Assembly (NCBI RefSeq): GCF_052156535.1
Contig: NZ_JBQKUP010000029.1
Coordinates: 224,196 to 288,195, forward strand
Length of the DNA: 64,000 nucleotides
DNA from: Nitrospira_E sp052156535
Lineage (GTDB): Bacteria > Nitrospirota > Nitrospiria > Nitrospirales > UBA8639
Reading direction: 5' to 3'
Positions 8,299 through 17,384 of the stretch are shown here, piece by piece. The position numbers and the translations under genes are program-made. Positions within the stretch are counted from its first letter, which is position 1. The number at the start of each line of letters is the position of its first letter. The notes beneath the pieces are model-generated. The model worked only from the letters and a program-made list of their open reading frames with translations, did no database searches and was not told the DNA's origin.

Positions 8299-9345
8299 TC
8301 ATTCACGTGAAGAAGCCGATGAATACCGGCGAACACATTCAATGGCAAACTCAACGCTGTGTAAAGGAGTATTAGGAAGAATGCCGTGACCCAAATTAAA
8401 AATGTGACCGGGTCTGCCGCCAGCTTGCAGCATAATATCCTTCACCCGACGCTCAATTTCTTTTTCCGGGGCGAACAGAACCAGGGGATCCAGATTACCT
8501 TGAATACTCACATCAAACCCGATAGTGCCCCATGCTTCATCCAAACGAACTCGCCAGTCGACACCCATCACATCGCTTCCCGCCTTTCGCATCAGCGGAA
8601 GAAGACCGGTCGTTCCCGTTCCAAAATAGATGAGGGGAATTCCCTCAACCCGTAAGGCAGAAAAAATATTTTGCACATGAGGAAGGACGTATTCTTCATA
8701 ATCGCCAGGACTTAAACAACCGACCCAACTGTCAAAGAGTTGAATGGCTTGTGCGCCTGCTCGACTTTGTACTCGTAAATACTCCACGACAACCACGGAC
8801 AGTTTGGACATCAATTGATGCCACACGGTCGGCTGGGAGAACATTAAGTTCTTGGTTCGGGCATAGTCCCGCGAGCTTCCGCCTTCAATTGCGTAACTGG
8901 CTAATGTAAACGGCGCTCCGGCAAATCCCAATAACGGAACTCGATTATCGAGAGCCTGAAGTGTCTGGCGAATGGCTTCTCCGGCATAGGCAAACGCCTC
9001 GCCATCGACCGGACGCAGATCCACAATACCCATCTCACCGCGTATCGGGTTATCAATGACCGGACCCTTCCCCTCAATAAATTCCAGGTTTAATCCCATG
9101 GCTTGGAGGGGCAATAAAATATCCGCAAAAATGATCGCCGCATCCAGATCAAAGCGATTGATAGGTTGCAGCGTGACCTCGGCAGCTAACGCAGGCGTTT
9201 TGCATACCTCCAAAATAGAATGCTTGCGTCGGATAGCCTGGTATTCTTCCATGTATCGGCCCGCTTGCCGCATAAACCAAACAGGGGTTCGGTCTACGGG
9301 CTGACGCAAGCAGGCTTTTAAAAATCGATCATTCATGGCGGGCAT
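8299..9345 (-). CDS. hemE: Uroporphyrinogen decarboxylase
   Basis: HemE decarboxylates the four acetate side chains of uroporphyrinogen III to give coproporphyrinogen III. The N-terminal signature R-T-P-V-W-F-M-R-Q-A-G-R-Y is complete. The 348-aa length from ATG 9345 is typical; starts at 9336 (ATG) or 9372 (TTG) are also possible and no Shine-Dalgarno site decides. It is the first gene of a likely hemE-hemY-acyP-apt-dksA transcript. Confidence 0.92.
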   Translation of the reverse strand: MPAMNDRFLKACLRQPVDRTPVWFMRQAGRYMEEYQAIRRKHSILEVCKTPALAAEVTLQPINRFDLDAAIIFADILLPLQAMGLNLEFIEGKGPVIDNPIRGEMGIVDLRPVDGEAFAYAGEAIRQTLQALDNRVPLLGFAGAPFTLASYAIEGGSSRDYARTKNLMFSQPTVWHQLMSKLSVVVVEYLRVQSRAGAQAIQLFDSWVGCLSPGDYEEYVLPHVQNIFSALRVEGIPLIYFGTGTTGLLPLMRKAGSDVMGVDWRVRLDEAWGTIGFDVSIQGNLDPLVLFAPEKEIERRVKDIMLQAGGRPGHIFNLGHGILPNTPLHSVEFAIECVRRYSSASSRE

Positions 9346-9504
9346 TTTACGAATGGAAAAAGAGTGAGTCAATCAATCAATAACGAACACAGGTGGCGTG
9401 ACTGGTCAATATGCACAGATCATTTTCCTGAGACCACCTATTACCATGAAATTTTTTCCCTGGCCTTAGGGTAACACAAGGACACAACACAAACTCGCAT
9501 CTGT

Positions 9505-9939
9505 TCATGGCAGGAGAGGTGTTAGCTCTTGCCGGATCCGCTGAGCCTGGTCCTCCACAGCATCTTGTTCAACTTCAGACAGGAGCCACGCCTCATCCGG
9601 CTGCAGCTCAATGCGATAATGTTGTTGATGAGTAGAAAACCATTCAAAGTAGGGATGGGGTTCAAGGAGAGGATGCGGATCAAACGACATGAGACTGACT
9701 TTTCCTAATTGAGGGACGGAAAAATCATATAACGATTCTCCTGCCTGAGGATCATCTAAAAAGCGCGGATTACGAAAACCAATCACCTTTCCGGCAATCT
9801 CTCCAACAAAATCACCTACTAAATACACATCCACGGCCTCAAGCCCGGCAAAGGTAATTTGCCCAATAACGGATCCGACAATCCGATTGTCTAAAAAGCC
9901 CTCCTTCACCCACCGGGCATTCGCAAATTTCTCAGCCAT
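9505..9939 (-). CDS. Hypothetical protein, 144 aa
   Basis: I do not recognise this protein. It is soluble and acidic, with no signal peptide, Cys motif or membrane segment. The N-terminal half looks like alternating beta strands (I-G-Q-I-T-F-A-G-L and V-Y-L-V-G-D-F-V-G), and the C-terminal third is probably helical. No clear ribosome-binding site is seen before the ATG. It is grouped with two other small minus-strand genes upstream. Confidence 0.6.
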   Translation of the reverse strand: MAEKFANARWVKEGFLDNRIVGSVIGQITFAGLEAVDVYLVGDFVGEIAGKVIGFRNPRFLDDPQAGESLYDFSVPQLGKVSLMSFDPHPLLEPHPYFEWFSTHQQHYRIELQPDEAWLLSEVEQDAVEDQAQRIRQELTPLLP

Positions 9940-10011
9940 ACAAAAAAATTATTAAAAAATAAGGAAGAATCCTGTTCACGGACTGATGAACCGATTATCC
10001 GCAAACACGAA

Positions 10012-10215
10012 TTACGGTTTACATAAGGGACATTTGAGTTGGAGGGAAGCGTCAGTATTTTCCAAATATTCCAGAGCCGTATCCTTATCCGGATATTCGG
10101 TCCACCCACCCTCCCAAAAATCAGACCGATGCGGGCCTGAAGGCACCTCCGGGCAACGATCCCGATGGATCATCGCTTCATCAAGTGATCGTTTCAAATG
10201 GATCCAATACCCCAT
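10012..10215 (-). CDS. Hypothetical small protein, 67 aa
   Basis: This small acidic protein ends in C-P-L-C-K-P, a possible half metal-binding knuckle. AAGGAGC precedes the ATG by about 10 bases, which supports a real gene. The middle is rich in Asp, Pro and Trp. No family is recognised. Confidence 0.5.
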   Translation of the reverse strand: MGYWIHLKRSLDEAMIHRDRCPEVPSGPHRSDFWEGGWTEYPDKDTALEYLENTDASLQLKCPLCKP

Positions 10216-10333
10216 AGTCGTGATGCTCCTTCACTGAGTGGTAAGCCGAGCCTGCCCCACAGACACGATCAAAATCTGACGTGGGGACAACCTGGTCGGA
10301 ATATAACGGAGAGGGAGCCTGCCCTGCAGGAAT

Positions 10334-10513
10334 TCAATTATCAACAAATTGCCATTCATCTTTGTCTAAAAAAACTTTTTGGCCGGCATCAAGCTTGGCT
10401 TGCTGCTCTTTATCAAAAAACTGCATATACCGCTCAATGCGATCTGGATCGTCAATGCGCTCCTCCTTGACCATTCCAGTGGGCAATTTAAATTTCCGAA
10501 TTAACACCGACAT
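10334..10513 (-). CDS. Hypothetical small protein, 59 aa
   Basis: This frame of 59 codons is preceded by GGAGGAAT at good spacing from the ATG. The product starts MSVLIRKFKL and is charged, with a likely amphipathic helix (D-R-I-E-R-Y-M-Q-F-F-D-K-E-Q-Q-A-K-L) and a C-terminal strand (V-F-L-D-K-D-E-W-Q-F-V). No family is recognised. It shares direction with the 67-aa and 144-aa genes downstream. Confidence 0.5.
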   Translation of the reverse strand: MSVLIRKFKLPTGMVKEERIDDPDRIERYMQFFDKEQQAKLDAGQKVFLDKDEWQFVDN

Positions 10514-10714
10514 GACTCATTCCTCCAAAAATTGTCTGTAAAAAGACCAACGAAAAATTATAGTGAAATCATAAACTTGCCGTCAATCTTTTCTGAACAA
10601 TTTTAGACACACCTCAATTAGCTATTGGCCACGTCAATATAATCTTCGATATACTCAAACTTTGACGGAGATATCATTCATGTTCATCCTCGTATAATTT
10701 CAAAGGAGTTATGT

Positions 10715-11008
10715 ATGCCATTGTATGAATATGTCTGTGAAGGGTGCGATCATCATTATGAGGCCATGCAAGCCCTGAGCGTCAAACCGGAAGAAACGCT
10801 TTGCCCAAAATGCAATACTACCCAAAGCCGACGAATTATGTCCTCGTTTGCGTCAAAAATTGTGGGAACACATAAACCAGGATTCGCTGAAGGCAAAGCC
10901 TATAATATGCTGAATGAACGAATGGATAAGTTTTCCAAACTCCCCCCAATTATGGGCCAGCGCGCGGCCCCGACCGAAGCCAATTCCCAACCCTCCGGAG
11001 GAGAATAG
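10715..11008 (+). CDS. FmdB-family zinc ribbon protein
   Basis: The first 45 residues form the FmdB/CxxC zinc-ribbon domain: M-P-L-Y-E-Y-V-C-E-G-C, then C-P-K-C about 23 residues later. Such proteins are thought to be regulatory, but their targets are mostly unknown. The C-terminal half is variable and Pro/Gln rich. An AAAGGAG lies 6 bases before the ATG. The gene is monocistronic and followed by a terminator-like hairpin. Confidence 0.8.
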   Translation: MPLYEYVCEGCDHHYEAMQALSVKPEETLCPKCNTTQSRRIMSSFASKIVGTHKPGFAEGKAYNMLNERMDKFSKLPPIMGQRAAPTEANSQPSGGE

Positions 11009-11015
11009 GGTAAAG

Positions 11016-11056
11016 CTTGGGCGGCCCTTTGAATGGTGATCGCCCAAGATTTTCTC
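11016..11056 (+). terminator. Terminator-like hairpin after fmdB-like gene
   Basis: CTTGGGCG (11016-11023) pairs perfectly with CGCCCAAG (11041-11048), followed by ATTTTCTC. The 17-base loop is rather long, but the GC-rich eight-base stem and T-rich tail fit intrinsic termination. Confidence 0.5.
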
Positions 11057-11193
11057 ACTTCCCCATTCCTCTCCCCTTGACATTTATTTCCATAAACCGG
11101 AAAGATGTGCCCGTTTTTTATTCTTGGTGATAACTTTTTCTGTAGTTTCGACCACTTGCGCAACGGTTGTTCTTGCTAAGGAACCTAAGAAAT

Positions 11194-12090
11194 ATGGCGG
11201 CCACCCGGCTCTTTAACAATATTGTTGGCAAGGTTTTTTGTGTGGTCGGGATAGGTTTTCTCTGGGGACTCATTCTTTCAGTGGCCCTTGGGCATTCAAA
11301 AGAATCACCTAATTCAGATCCTCCCCTTACGGTTCCAACTCCGATTTCAGGGACCATTCTTATCGTTGGAAATGGACCAGAGCGTTATCTCCTGGAAATT
11401 CTGGCTGCGGAGTTTGAATCCCGCCATCCCTCTGTTTCCGTCGATATTTTTTGGCATCCCAATGCCAAGCCTATCCGAACTATCGAACTCAACGAAGCCG
11501 ACATTGGGATCACGGGGGAAGAGGTTCCTTCTCTCAGATCTACGCCAATTGCCAGAGACGGCATCGCTGTCTTAACCAATTTTTCAAACCCGGTGAAAGA
11601 AATGACCACCCAGCAAGTTGCGGATGTCTTTTCTGGAAAAATCCGGTATTGGTCTCAAGTTTATGAGGAAGCCCCTCAAACCAAAATCGTGCTCATCAAT
11701 CGAACCACGAATGAAAATATTCGACAAGGTTTCGAAAAGATATTACGTATTCCAGATGGGATCCCGCGTTCCGCCTATAGAGCAGGAACCGAGGATGAGG
11801 CCATTAAAGCAGTAAGTGGAAAACTTGAGGCCATCACGTTTGTATCCATGACTCCGGCTCTCAGGGCGAAAGAAGACGGAGTCGCGATCAATCTTCTGTT
11901 TATTAATCGCGTGGAGCCTGAAGTACAAACGGTACTGGATAATCGCTATCCACTCCAACGACCCGTGATGCTCATCACGAATGCCCAACCTTCACCTCAG
12001 GCCCTGGCCTTTGAACAATTTGCTCTCTCACGGGAAGGCCAAAACCTGATGCGAAAAGGGAAATTTTATCCACTTCTTACCGGTCAATAA
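11194..12090 (+). CDS. PstS-like phosphate/ligand-binding protein
   Basis: This is an exported periplasmic binding protein of the PBP-like (PstS) superfamily. A hydrophobic signal/anchor segment occupies residues 10-33, followed by the ligand-binding domain beginning S-G-T-I-L-I-V-G-N-G. Internal features such as A-D-I-G-I-T-G-E-E and the V-F-S-G-K-I-R-Y-W segment are typical of PstS proteins. I prefer ATG 11194 with AAGGAA upstream over a TTG at 11167. No transporter permease or ATPase lies beside it, so it is an orphan binding protein that could serve sensing rather than uptake. Confidence 0.7.
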   Translation: MAATRLFNNIVGKVFCVVGIGFLWGLILSVALGHSKESPNSDPPLTVPTPISGTILIVGNGPERYLLEILAAEFESRHPSVSVDIFWHPNAKPIRTIELNEADIGITGEEVPSLRSTPIARDGIAVLTNFSNPVKEMTTQQVADVFSGKIRYWSQVYEEAPQTKIVLINRTTNENIRQGFEKILRIPDGIPRSAYRAGTEDEAIKAVSGKLEAITFVSMTPALRAKEDGVAINLLFINRVEPEVQTVLDNRYPLQRPVMLITNAQPSPQALAFEQFALSREGQNLMRKGKFYPLLTGQ

Positions 12091-12213
12091 TTGACGGAAA
12101 AACCCTGATTCGGTTGTCCATCTTCTGATACCATCTCAGCCTCGTGAAAAAGACCGGAGCATCACCTGCACGGTCATTTATCTCAAATTATTACGACACA
12201 ACACTAGAATCGA

Positions 12214-13632
12214 ATGTTAAAAAAAGTTTTAGTTGCCAATCGAGGAGAAATTGCGATGCGGGTCATCCGGGCATGTCGAGAATTCGGCATTGCCACGGCG
12301 GCGATTTATTCAGAAAGTGACGCCACCGCCATTTACGTCAAAAAAGCCAATGAAGCGTATTTAGTCGGTCCAGGCCCTGTACAAGGCTACCTTGATGCTC
12401 GACAAATTGTAGGATTGGCGAAGCGGATTCGAGCGGATGCCATTCACCCAGGATATGGATTTTTAGCAGAAAACGCCGATTTTGCCCGGCTCTGCGAAGA
12501 AGCCGGTATTCTTTTTATTGGTCCATCTCCCCATTCACTCGAACTACTGGGCGATAAGGTCCAGGCTCGAGCACTGGCCATAAAAATTGGCGTCCCTGTT
12601 GTTCCAGGGACAGATGGCAGTGTGAGTACCCTAGAAGAGGCCCTGACGTTCTCCCATAAGGCGGGATACCCGGTTATGGTCAAAGCCAGCGCCGGGGGTG
12701 GAGGGCGAGGCCTCCGCGTCGTGCGTTCGGACGATGAATTACAAGAGGCCATGGAGGCGGGAGCCCGTGAAGCCCTGGCAGCCTTTGGAAACGGGGAATT
12801 ATTTCTTGAAAAATATGTGGAACGACCCCACCATATTGAATTTCAATTACTGGCAGACAAAAACGGCTATGTGATTCATCTGGGAGAACGCGATTGTTCG
12901 ATTCAGCGGCGCCATCAAAAACTCATAGAAATCGCCCCGTCACTTGTGTTAACCCCACGACTACGGGCGGAAATGGGGGAAGCGGCCATCGCCATGGCTC
13001 GCGCCGCCCAGTTTTATAATGCCGGGACCGTGGAGTTTTTGTTGGATCCCGATGGACGATACTATTTCATGGAAATGAACCCTCGCATTCAAGTGGAACA
13101 CACTGTCACGGAACAGATTACCACCGTTGATATTGTGCAATCCCAACTATGGATTGCCGCAGGACGCCCTCTGGTCTTCGGGCAGCATGAGGTCAATCTC
13201 CAGGGCTATGCCATTCAATGTCGGGTGAATGCGGAAGATCCCCAAAACGGATTTCGACCCTCCTCGGGAAAAATCACGGCTTATTTATCCCCTGGCGGCG
13301 TTGGAGTCCGCATTGACGGAGCGGTGTACAAAGATTATACCGTCCCTCCGTATTATGATGCCCTGTTAGCCAAGTTGACGGTTCATGGTCGAACCTGGGA
13401 CGAAACGGTTCGCCGAACTCATCGCTCACTCGAAGAATTTGTCCTGCGGGGTGTCAAAACCACTATTCCATTTATGACAAAGCTCATGGAAGAACCGGAT
13501 TTTCGAGCCGGGCGATTTGACACCTCCTATCTTGAACGCCATCCAGAACTCTTTGAATATGAGGAAGCAGAAGAACCGGAGGATCTGGTTATTGCCCTGT
13601 CCGCAGCCATCGCCGCGTTTGAAGGATTATAA
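12214..13632 (+). CDS. pycA: Biotin carboxylase subunit (pyruvate or 2-oxoglutarate carboxylase)
   Basis: This ATP-grasp enzyme carboxylates biotin with bicarbonate. The family motifs are present: the Gly-rich loop A-S-A-G-G-G-G-R-G, the R-D-C-S-I-Q-R-R-H-Q-K segment and the catalytic E-M-N-P-R-I-Q-V-E-H. At 472 aa it is slightly longer than AccC. Its partner is the carboxyltransferase/biotin-carrier gene immediately downstream, so the pair forms a two-subunit anaplerotic carboxylase rather than acetyl-CoA carboxylase. In a reductive-TCA organism it could make oxaloacetate from pyruvate or oxalosuccinate from 2-oxoglutarate; the sequence does not decide. Confidence 0.85.
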   Translation: MLKKVLVANRGEIAMRVIRACREFGIATAAIYSESDATAIYVKKANEAYLVGPGPVQGYLDARQIVGLAKRIRADAIHPGYGFLAENADFARLCEEAGILFIGPSPHSLELLGDKVQARALAIKIGVPVVPGTDGSVSTLEEALTFSHKAGYPVMVKASAGGGGRGLRVVRSDDELQEAMEAGAREALAAFGNGELFLEKYVERPHHIEFQLLADKNGYVIHLGERDCSIQRRHQKLIEIAPSLVLTPRLRAEMGEAAIAMARAAQFYNAGTVEFLLDPDGRYYFMEMNPRIQVEHTVTEQITTVDIVQSQLWIAAGRPLVFGQHEVNLQGYAIQCRVNAEDPQNGFRPSSGKITAYLSPGGVGVRIDGAVYKDYTVPPYYDALLAKLTVHGRTWDETVRRTHRSLEEFVLRGVKTTIPFMTKLMEEPDFRAGRFDTSYLERHPELFEYEEAEEPEDLVIALSAAIAAFEGL

Positions 13633-13683
13633 CAACCGTCACGATAACGTTGTGATCCCGTTGCACATGTGAAAGGTCGCCTT

Positions 13684-15624
13684 ATGTCACGAAAAACCGC
13701 ACACTCTGATAAAAGCAGGAAACCCAGTCGTCCCGTCCCTACCCGGACAAAATTGGATGCCGCTCCCGCTCTGGATATCGAAGCATCTCCGAAGCGCCAG
13801 GTCTTTTTAACCGATGTGGCTCTACGGGATGGACACCAATCTCTGTTGGCGACCCGCATGCGCACAGAGGATCTCTTATCCGTGGCATCCGAATTAGACG
13901 AAGTCGGATTTTGGTCACTAGAAGTGTGGGGTGGTGCCACCTTCGATTCATGCCTCCGGTTTCTTAAGGAAGACCCCTGGGAGCGCCTACGAGCTTTCCG
14001 GGAGGCCATGCCGAAAACCCGTCTTCAAATGCTCTTGCGTGGGCAAAACCTTGTGGGATATCGACACTATGCTGACGACGTCCTTGAAAAATTCATTGAA
14101 TTGTCGGCTCAAAACGGCATTGATGTCTTCAGGATCTTTGATGCGCTGAATGACATCAGAAATATCAGGCCGGCCATGGAAGTGGTGAAGGCTTGCGGCA
14201 AGCATATCGAAGCAACCATTTGTTATACCGTCAGTCCGGTCCACAGCCTGAATCATTTTGTGGAACAAGCCAAACAACTCGAAGATCTTGGGGCAGACAC
14301 CATTTGCATTAAAGATATGGCCGGACTCCTACCTCCCTTTGAAGCCTATGAACTGATTTCACGATTAAAGGCCACGGTTCGAGTCCCGATTCACCTGCAC
14401 ACACATTACACCTCCGGTATGGCTTCCATGTCTTCCCTGATGGCGATTATGGGCGGGTTGGATATTCTGGATACCGCCTTATCTCCCCTTTCCGGCGGTA
14501 CCTCCCATCCTCCAACCGAATCGTTTATTGCCGCCCTGCGGAATACACCGTATGACACGAAATTGAATCTTGAGCAGATCGCTCCGGCTGCGGATAAATT
14601 ACGCAAGGCACGAAAACGCTATCGCCAATTTGAAAGCGATTTTACCGGTGTCGACACGGACATTCTTCTCTCCCAAGTGCCTGGTGGAATGCTCTCGAAT
14701 TTGGCAGCCCAATTGGCCGAGCAAAATGCCCTGGGGAAAATCAAAGAAGTGCTGGAAGAAATCCCGCGCGTGCGAAAGGACATGGGGTATCCTCCTCTCG
14801 TCACCCCCACCAGCCAAATTGTCGGAACGCAAGCGACACTGAATATTTTAACCGGTGAACGCTATAAAGTGATTACCAATGAAACCAAAAATTATTTTCA
14901 AGGCTTGTATGGGAAACCACCTGGCACCCTCAACTCCAAGATTCGGCAAAAAGCCTTGGAAGGCGACGTCCCCGTGTCCGGTCGTCCCGCTGACAACCTT
15001 GACCCTGAACTGGACGATGCAAAACAGGAACTCGTTGGGCGAGAGATGGCTGAAGAAGACATTGTCTCCTATGCACTCCTCCCATCAGTGGCGTTGCAAT
15101 TTTTTGATGAACGGGAGCGAGGGGAACTAAAACCCGAGCCCCTGCATGACTCCTCGGAGAGTGGACCGGCTGTGGCTCACGATCTTCATTTAGCCCCGGT
15201 AGAATTTAACGTGACGGTTCACGGCGAGGCCTATCACATTCGCGTGTCGGGATCCGGGCAGACGGTTGACGGCGTGAAACCCTATTATATTAAGGTGAAT
15301 GACAAACTTGAAGAAGTGTATCTCGAACCGATTCAGGAAGTCTTAGCCGGCTCACCTGACCCTCCACCATCCCAGACATCAAAGAGGGAAAAACGTCCCA
15401 AGCCATCACAACCTGGAGACGTGACCACACCCATGCCTGGCCGCGTGGTCAAGGTCCTCGTTACCGAGGGTTCAAGTGTCAACGTGGGTGATTCCCTTTT
15501 GGTGGTAGAAGCCATGAAAATGGAGAATCGCGTCCAATCGCCTATTGCCGGGTCCGTCATCACCATCTACGTGAGAGAAGGAGATGAAGTGAATCCTGAT
15601 GAAACTCTGATTCATCTGGAATAA
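13684..15624 (+). CDS. pycB: Carboxyltransferase subunit with biotinyl domain
   Basis: The N-terminal HMGL-like TIM barrel carries V-A-L-R-D-G-H-Q-S (metal and substrate site) and the L-R-G-Q-N-L-V-G-Y segment; H-L-H-T-H provides the metal ligands. A conserved carboxylase domain follows, then a C-terminal biotinyl domain with E-A-M-K-M-E-N (biotinylated Lys near residue 612). I chose ATG 13684 because AAAGG lies upstream; a GTG at 13669 is the alternative. The order barrel-linker-biotinyl matches PycB, OadA and the 2-oxoglutarate carboxylase large subunit. The 646-aa length is longer than many PycB/OadA proteins, partly because of a Ser/Arg-rich N-terminal tail. Confidence 0.85.
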   Translation: MSRKTAHSDKSRKPSRPVPTRTKLDAAPALDIEASPKRQVFLTDVALRDGHQSLLATRMRTEDLLSVASELDEVGFWSLEVWGGATFDSCLRFLKEDPWERLRAFREAMPKTRLQMLLRGQNLVGYRHYADDVLEKFIELSAQNGIDVFRIFDALNDIRNIRPAMEVVKACGKHIEATICYTVSPVHSLNHFVEQAKQLEDLGADTICIKDMAGLLPPFEAYELISRLKATVRVPIHLHTHYTSGMASMSSLMAIMGGLDILDTALSPLSGGTSHPPTESFIAALRNTPYDTKLNLEQIAPAADKLRKARKRYRQFESDFTGVDTDILLSQVPGGMLSNLAAQLAEQNALGKIKEVLEEIPRVRKDMGYPPLVTPTSQIVGTQATLNILTGERYKVITNETKNYFQGLYGKPPGTLNSKIRQKALEGDVPVSGRPADNLDPELDDAKQELVGREMAEEDIVSYALLPSVALQFFDERERGELKPEPLHDSSESGPAVAHDLHLAPVEFNVTVHGEAYHIRVSGSGQTVDGVKPYYIKVNDKLEEVYLEPIQEVLAGSPDPPPSQTSKREKRPKPSQPGDVTTPMPGRVVKVLVTEGSSVNVGDSLLVVEAMKMENRVQSPIAGSVITIYVREGDEVNPDETLIHLE

Positions 15625-15626
15625 TA

Positions 15627-16580
15627 ATGCAGGGCCGCTCTCACTTCCGATCATTTCTCCTTTTCATGGTCTCACTTGGATGCTTGACGATCTTGGGTTG
15701 CTCCTCTCTCAGGGCACTCCCTTCCGGAATCGAACTAATCCAACGTGTGCCCTATCAGATCACCAGAGTCAACACCCATCGCATTGCCTATCTTGACGTC
15801 GGGCAAGGTCCACCGCTCATCCTTATCCATGGATTTGGCGGGTCGATGTGGCAATGGGAACATCAATATTCTGTTCTGGCCCATACTCATCGGGTCATCA
15901 TCCTGGATTTGCTCGGCTCTGGGCTCTCTGATAAACCGGAAGCCGCGTACACACCAAAATACCTCTTGGAGTTTTTTCGGGAATTCATGGATACCCTCAA
16001 TATTCCACGAGCCACTTTAGTTGGGAATTCCATGGGAGCGGGGTTGGCAATGGCCATGGCCCTTGACTACCCGGAACGTGTGGAACGACTTGTGCTCATA
16101 TCAGGATTTCCTGCCCAGGTTGAAAATAGTATCGCTTCCCCGCATTACCAAAGCTTTCTCTATCACCGCCCTCCCCTCTGGCTCGCAAAATTGGGAAATT
16201 GGATGGCAGGAAAAAGGACCACGGAACATATTCTCAAAGAAATCATTTATAATCCAGCACTCATTTCCCCTACGATCATTGATCGTTCATTTCATAATCG
16301 CCAACGGGGCGACTTTCTTGCCCCCCTCTATTCTTTAATGGACAATATCAAGACATGGGAGGGACAATATGGAAATAGGCTTCAAAAGATTTCTCATCAG
16401 GTCCTCCTCTTGTGGGGGGAGCATGATCGGGTGTTTCCACTCAAAGTCGGTGAACGGGTAAAAGACCAGTTACCGCATGTTGAATGGCATGTCATCCCTG
16501 AGGCCGGACACCTTGCACAATGGGAAGCACCCACTATCGTGAACCAATACATCCTCTCATTTTTAGAACGAAAATCCTGA
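15627..16580 (+). CDS. Alpha/beta hydrolase lipoprotein
   Basis: This is a serine hydrolase with a lipobox (T-I-L-G-C, Cys25), so it is probably attached to a membrane outside the cytoplasm. The fold motifs are the oxyanion H-G-F-G-G-S, nucleophile elbow G-N-S-M-G-A, acid in G-E-H-D-R-V-F-P and the catalytic His in A-G-H-L-A-Q-W-E. The substrate is unknown. The ATG starts two bases after the pycB stop, so the genes are probably co-transcribed, though I see no metabolic link. Confidence 0.8.
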   Translation: MQGRSHFRSFLLFMVSLGCLTILGCSSLRALPSGIELIQRVPYQITRVNTHRIAYLDVGQGPPLILIHGFGGSMWQWEHQYSVLAHTHRVIILDLLGSGLSDKPEAAYTPKYLLEFFREFMDTLNIPRATLVGNSMGAGLAMAMALDYPERVERLVLISGFPAQVENSIASPHYQSFLYHRPPLWLAKLGNWMAGKRTTEHILKEIIYNPALISPTIIDRSFHNRQRGDFLAPLYSLMDNIKTWEGQYGNRLQKISHQVLLLWGEHDRVFPLKVGERVKDQLPHVEWHVIPEAGHLAQWEAPTIVNQYILSFLERKS

Positions 16581-16690
16581 CGAAACATTTTCCAACAGGC
16601 TATCACCCTAAGCTTGAAAGAAAATGATAGTTTTTACACACCACGGCACCTCAAGCTCGGATTACCGATCCGGATAGAAGGAGCATTATT

Positions 16691-17344
16691 ATGCCAAGAA
16701 TTTCGATTATTTCGTTATTTCTCATCTTAACGGCTGTGCCATTACCGGGTTGTTCGACCTTTAATGATCAATCAGGACACGATTTCTCCTATAAAAACAT
16801 TCCAGTTGATAAAGAAAGCGCCGGAACAGGAGAGGGTTCGACCATTCTATTTCGAGGCACTCCTTTGCCGCTGAGTGGTATTGAAGTGAAAGCCGGAGAG
16901 ACTCTTCGTGCGGTCCCATTGGCAAAAGGCGATTTATCACTCGTAAACATTCATGAAACGCAAGGGAAAGTCCGCATTATCAATATTGTGCCTTCCCTGG
17001 ATACCAAGGTGTGCGAACAACAAACGCATTATCTGAGTGAGAAAAACCAGGGTCTTGATCAACAAGTGCAACTGATCACCATTAGTATCGATACCCCTTT
17101 CGCTCAAGAACGATTTGCGAAAGAAGCGGGCATTACCAATGTTGAATTTCTGTCTGATTTTCGAGGCGGAGAGTTTGGGTCTTCCCACGGATTACTGTTG
17201 GAGGGGCCGCATGTCCTGGCACGAGCCGTCATGGTCGTCGATGCGAATAATGTGATCCGCTATCTCCAGGTCACTCCGGATCTCGGCCATATGCCGGATA
17301 TGGATAGAGCATTTCAAGTGGCTCGCTCCGTTCTACAAAACTAG
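16691..17344 (+). CDS. Thiol peroxidase-like lipoprotein, one-Cys type
   Basis: This Tpx-family peroxiredoxin reduces hydroperoxides. A lipoprotein signal (P-L-P-G-C, Cys21) and a linker precede the Tpx domain, which starts near residue 52. The peroxidatic Cys108 is in P-S-L-D-T-K-V-C. In E. coli Tpx the resolving Cys lies in a R-F-C-G-A-E-G motif; here the aligned segment is R-F-A-K-E-A-G, so the resolving Cys is replaced by Ala143. The only other Cys is the lipidated one. It therefore looks like a membrane-anchored one-Cys enzyme needing an external thiol partner. Confidence 0.8.
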   Translation: MPRISIISLFLILTAVPLPGCSTFNDQSGHDFSYKNIPVDKESAGTGEGSTILFRGTPLPLSGIEVKAGETLRAVPLAKGDLSLVNIHETQGKVRIINIVPSLDTKVCEQQTHYLSEKNQGLDQQVQLITISIDTPFAQERFAKEAGITNVEFLSDFRGGEFGSSHGLLLEGPHVLARAVMVVDANNVIRYLQVTPDLGHMPDMDRAFQVARSVLQN

Positions 17345-17384
17345 TGGCACCACACACGTTGAGAAAAATTCACCACGGACTCTC

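Noticed and set aside
17345..17384. TPP riboswitch before tenA
   Set aside because: The gap is only 40 bases and contains no thi-box elements.
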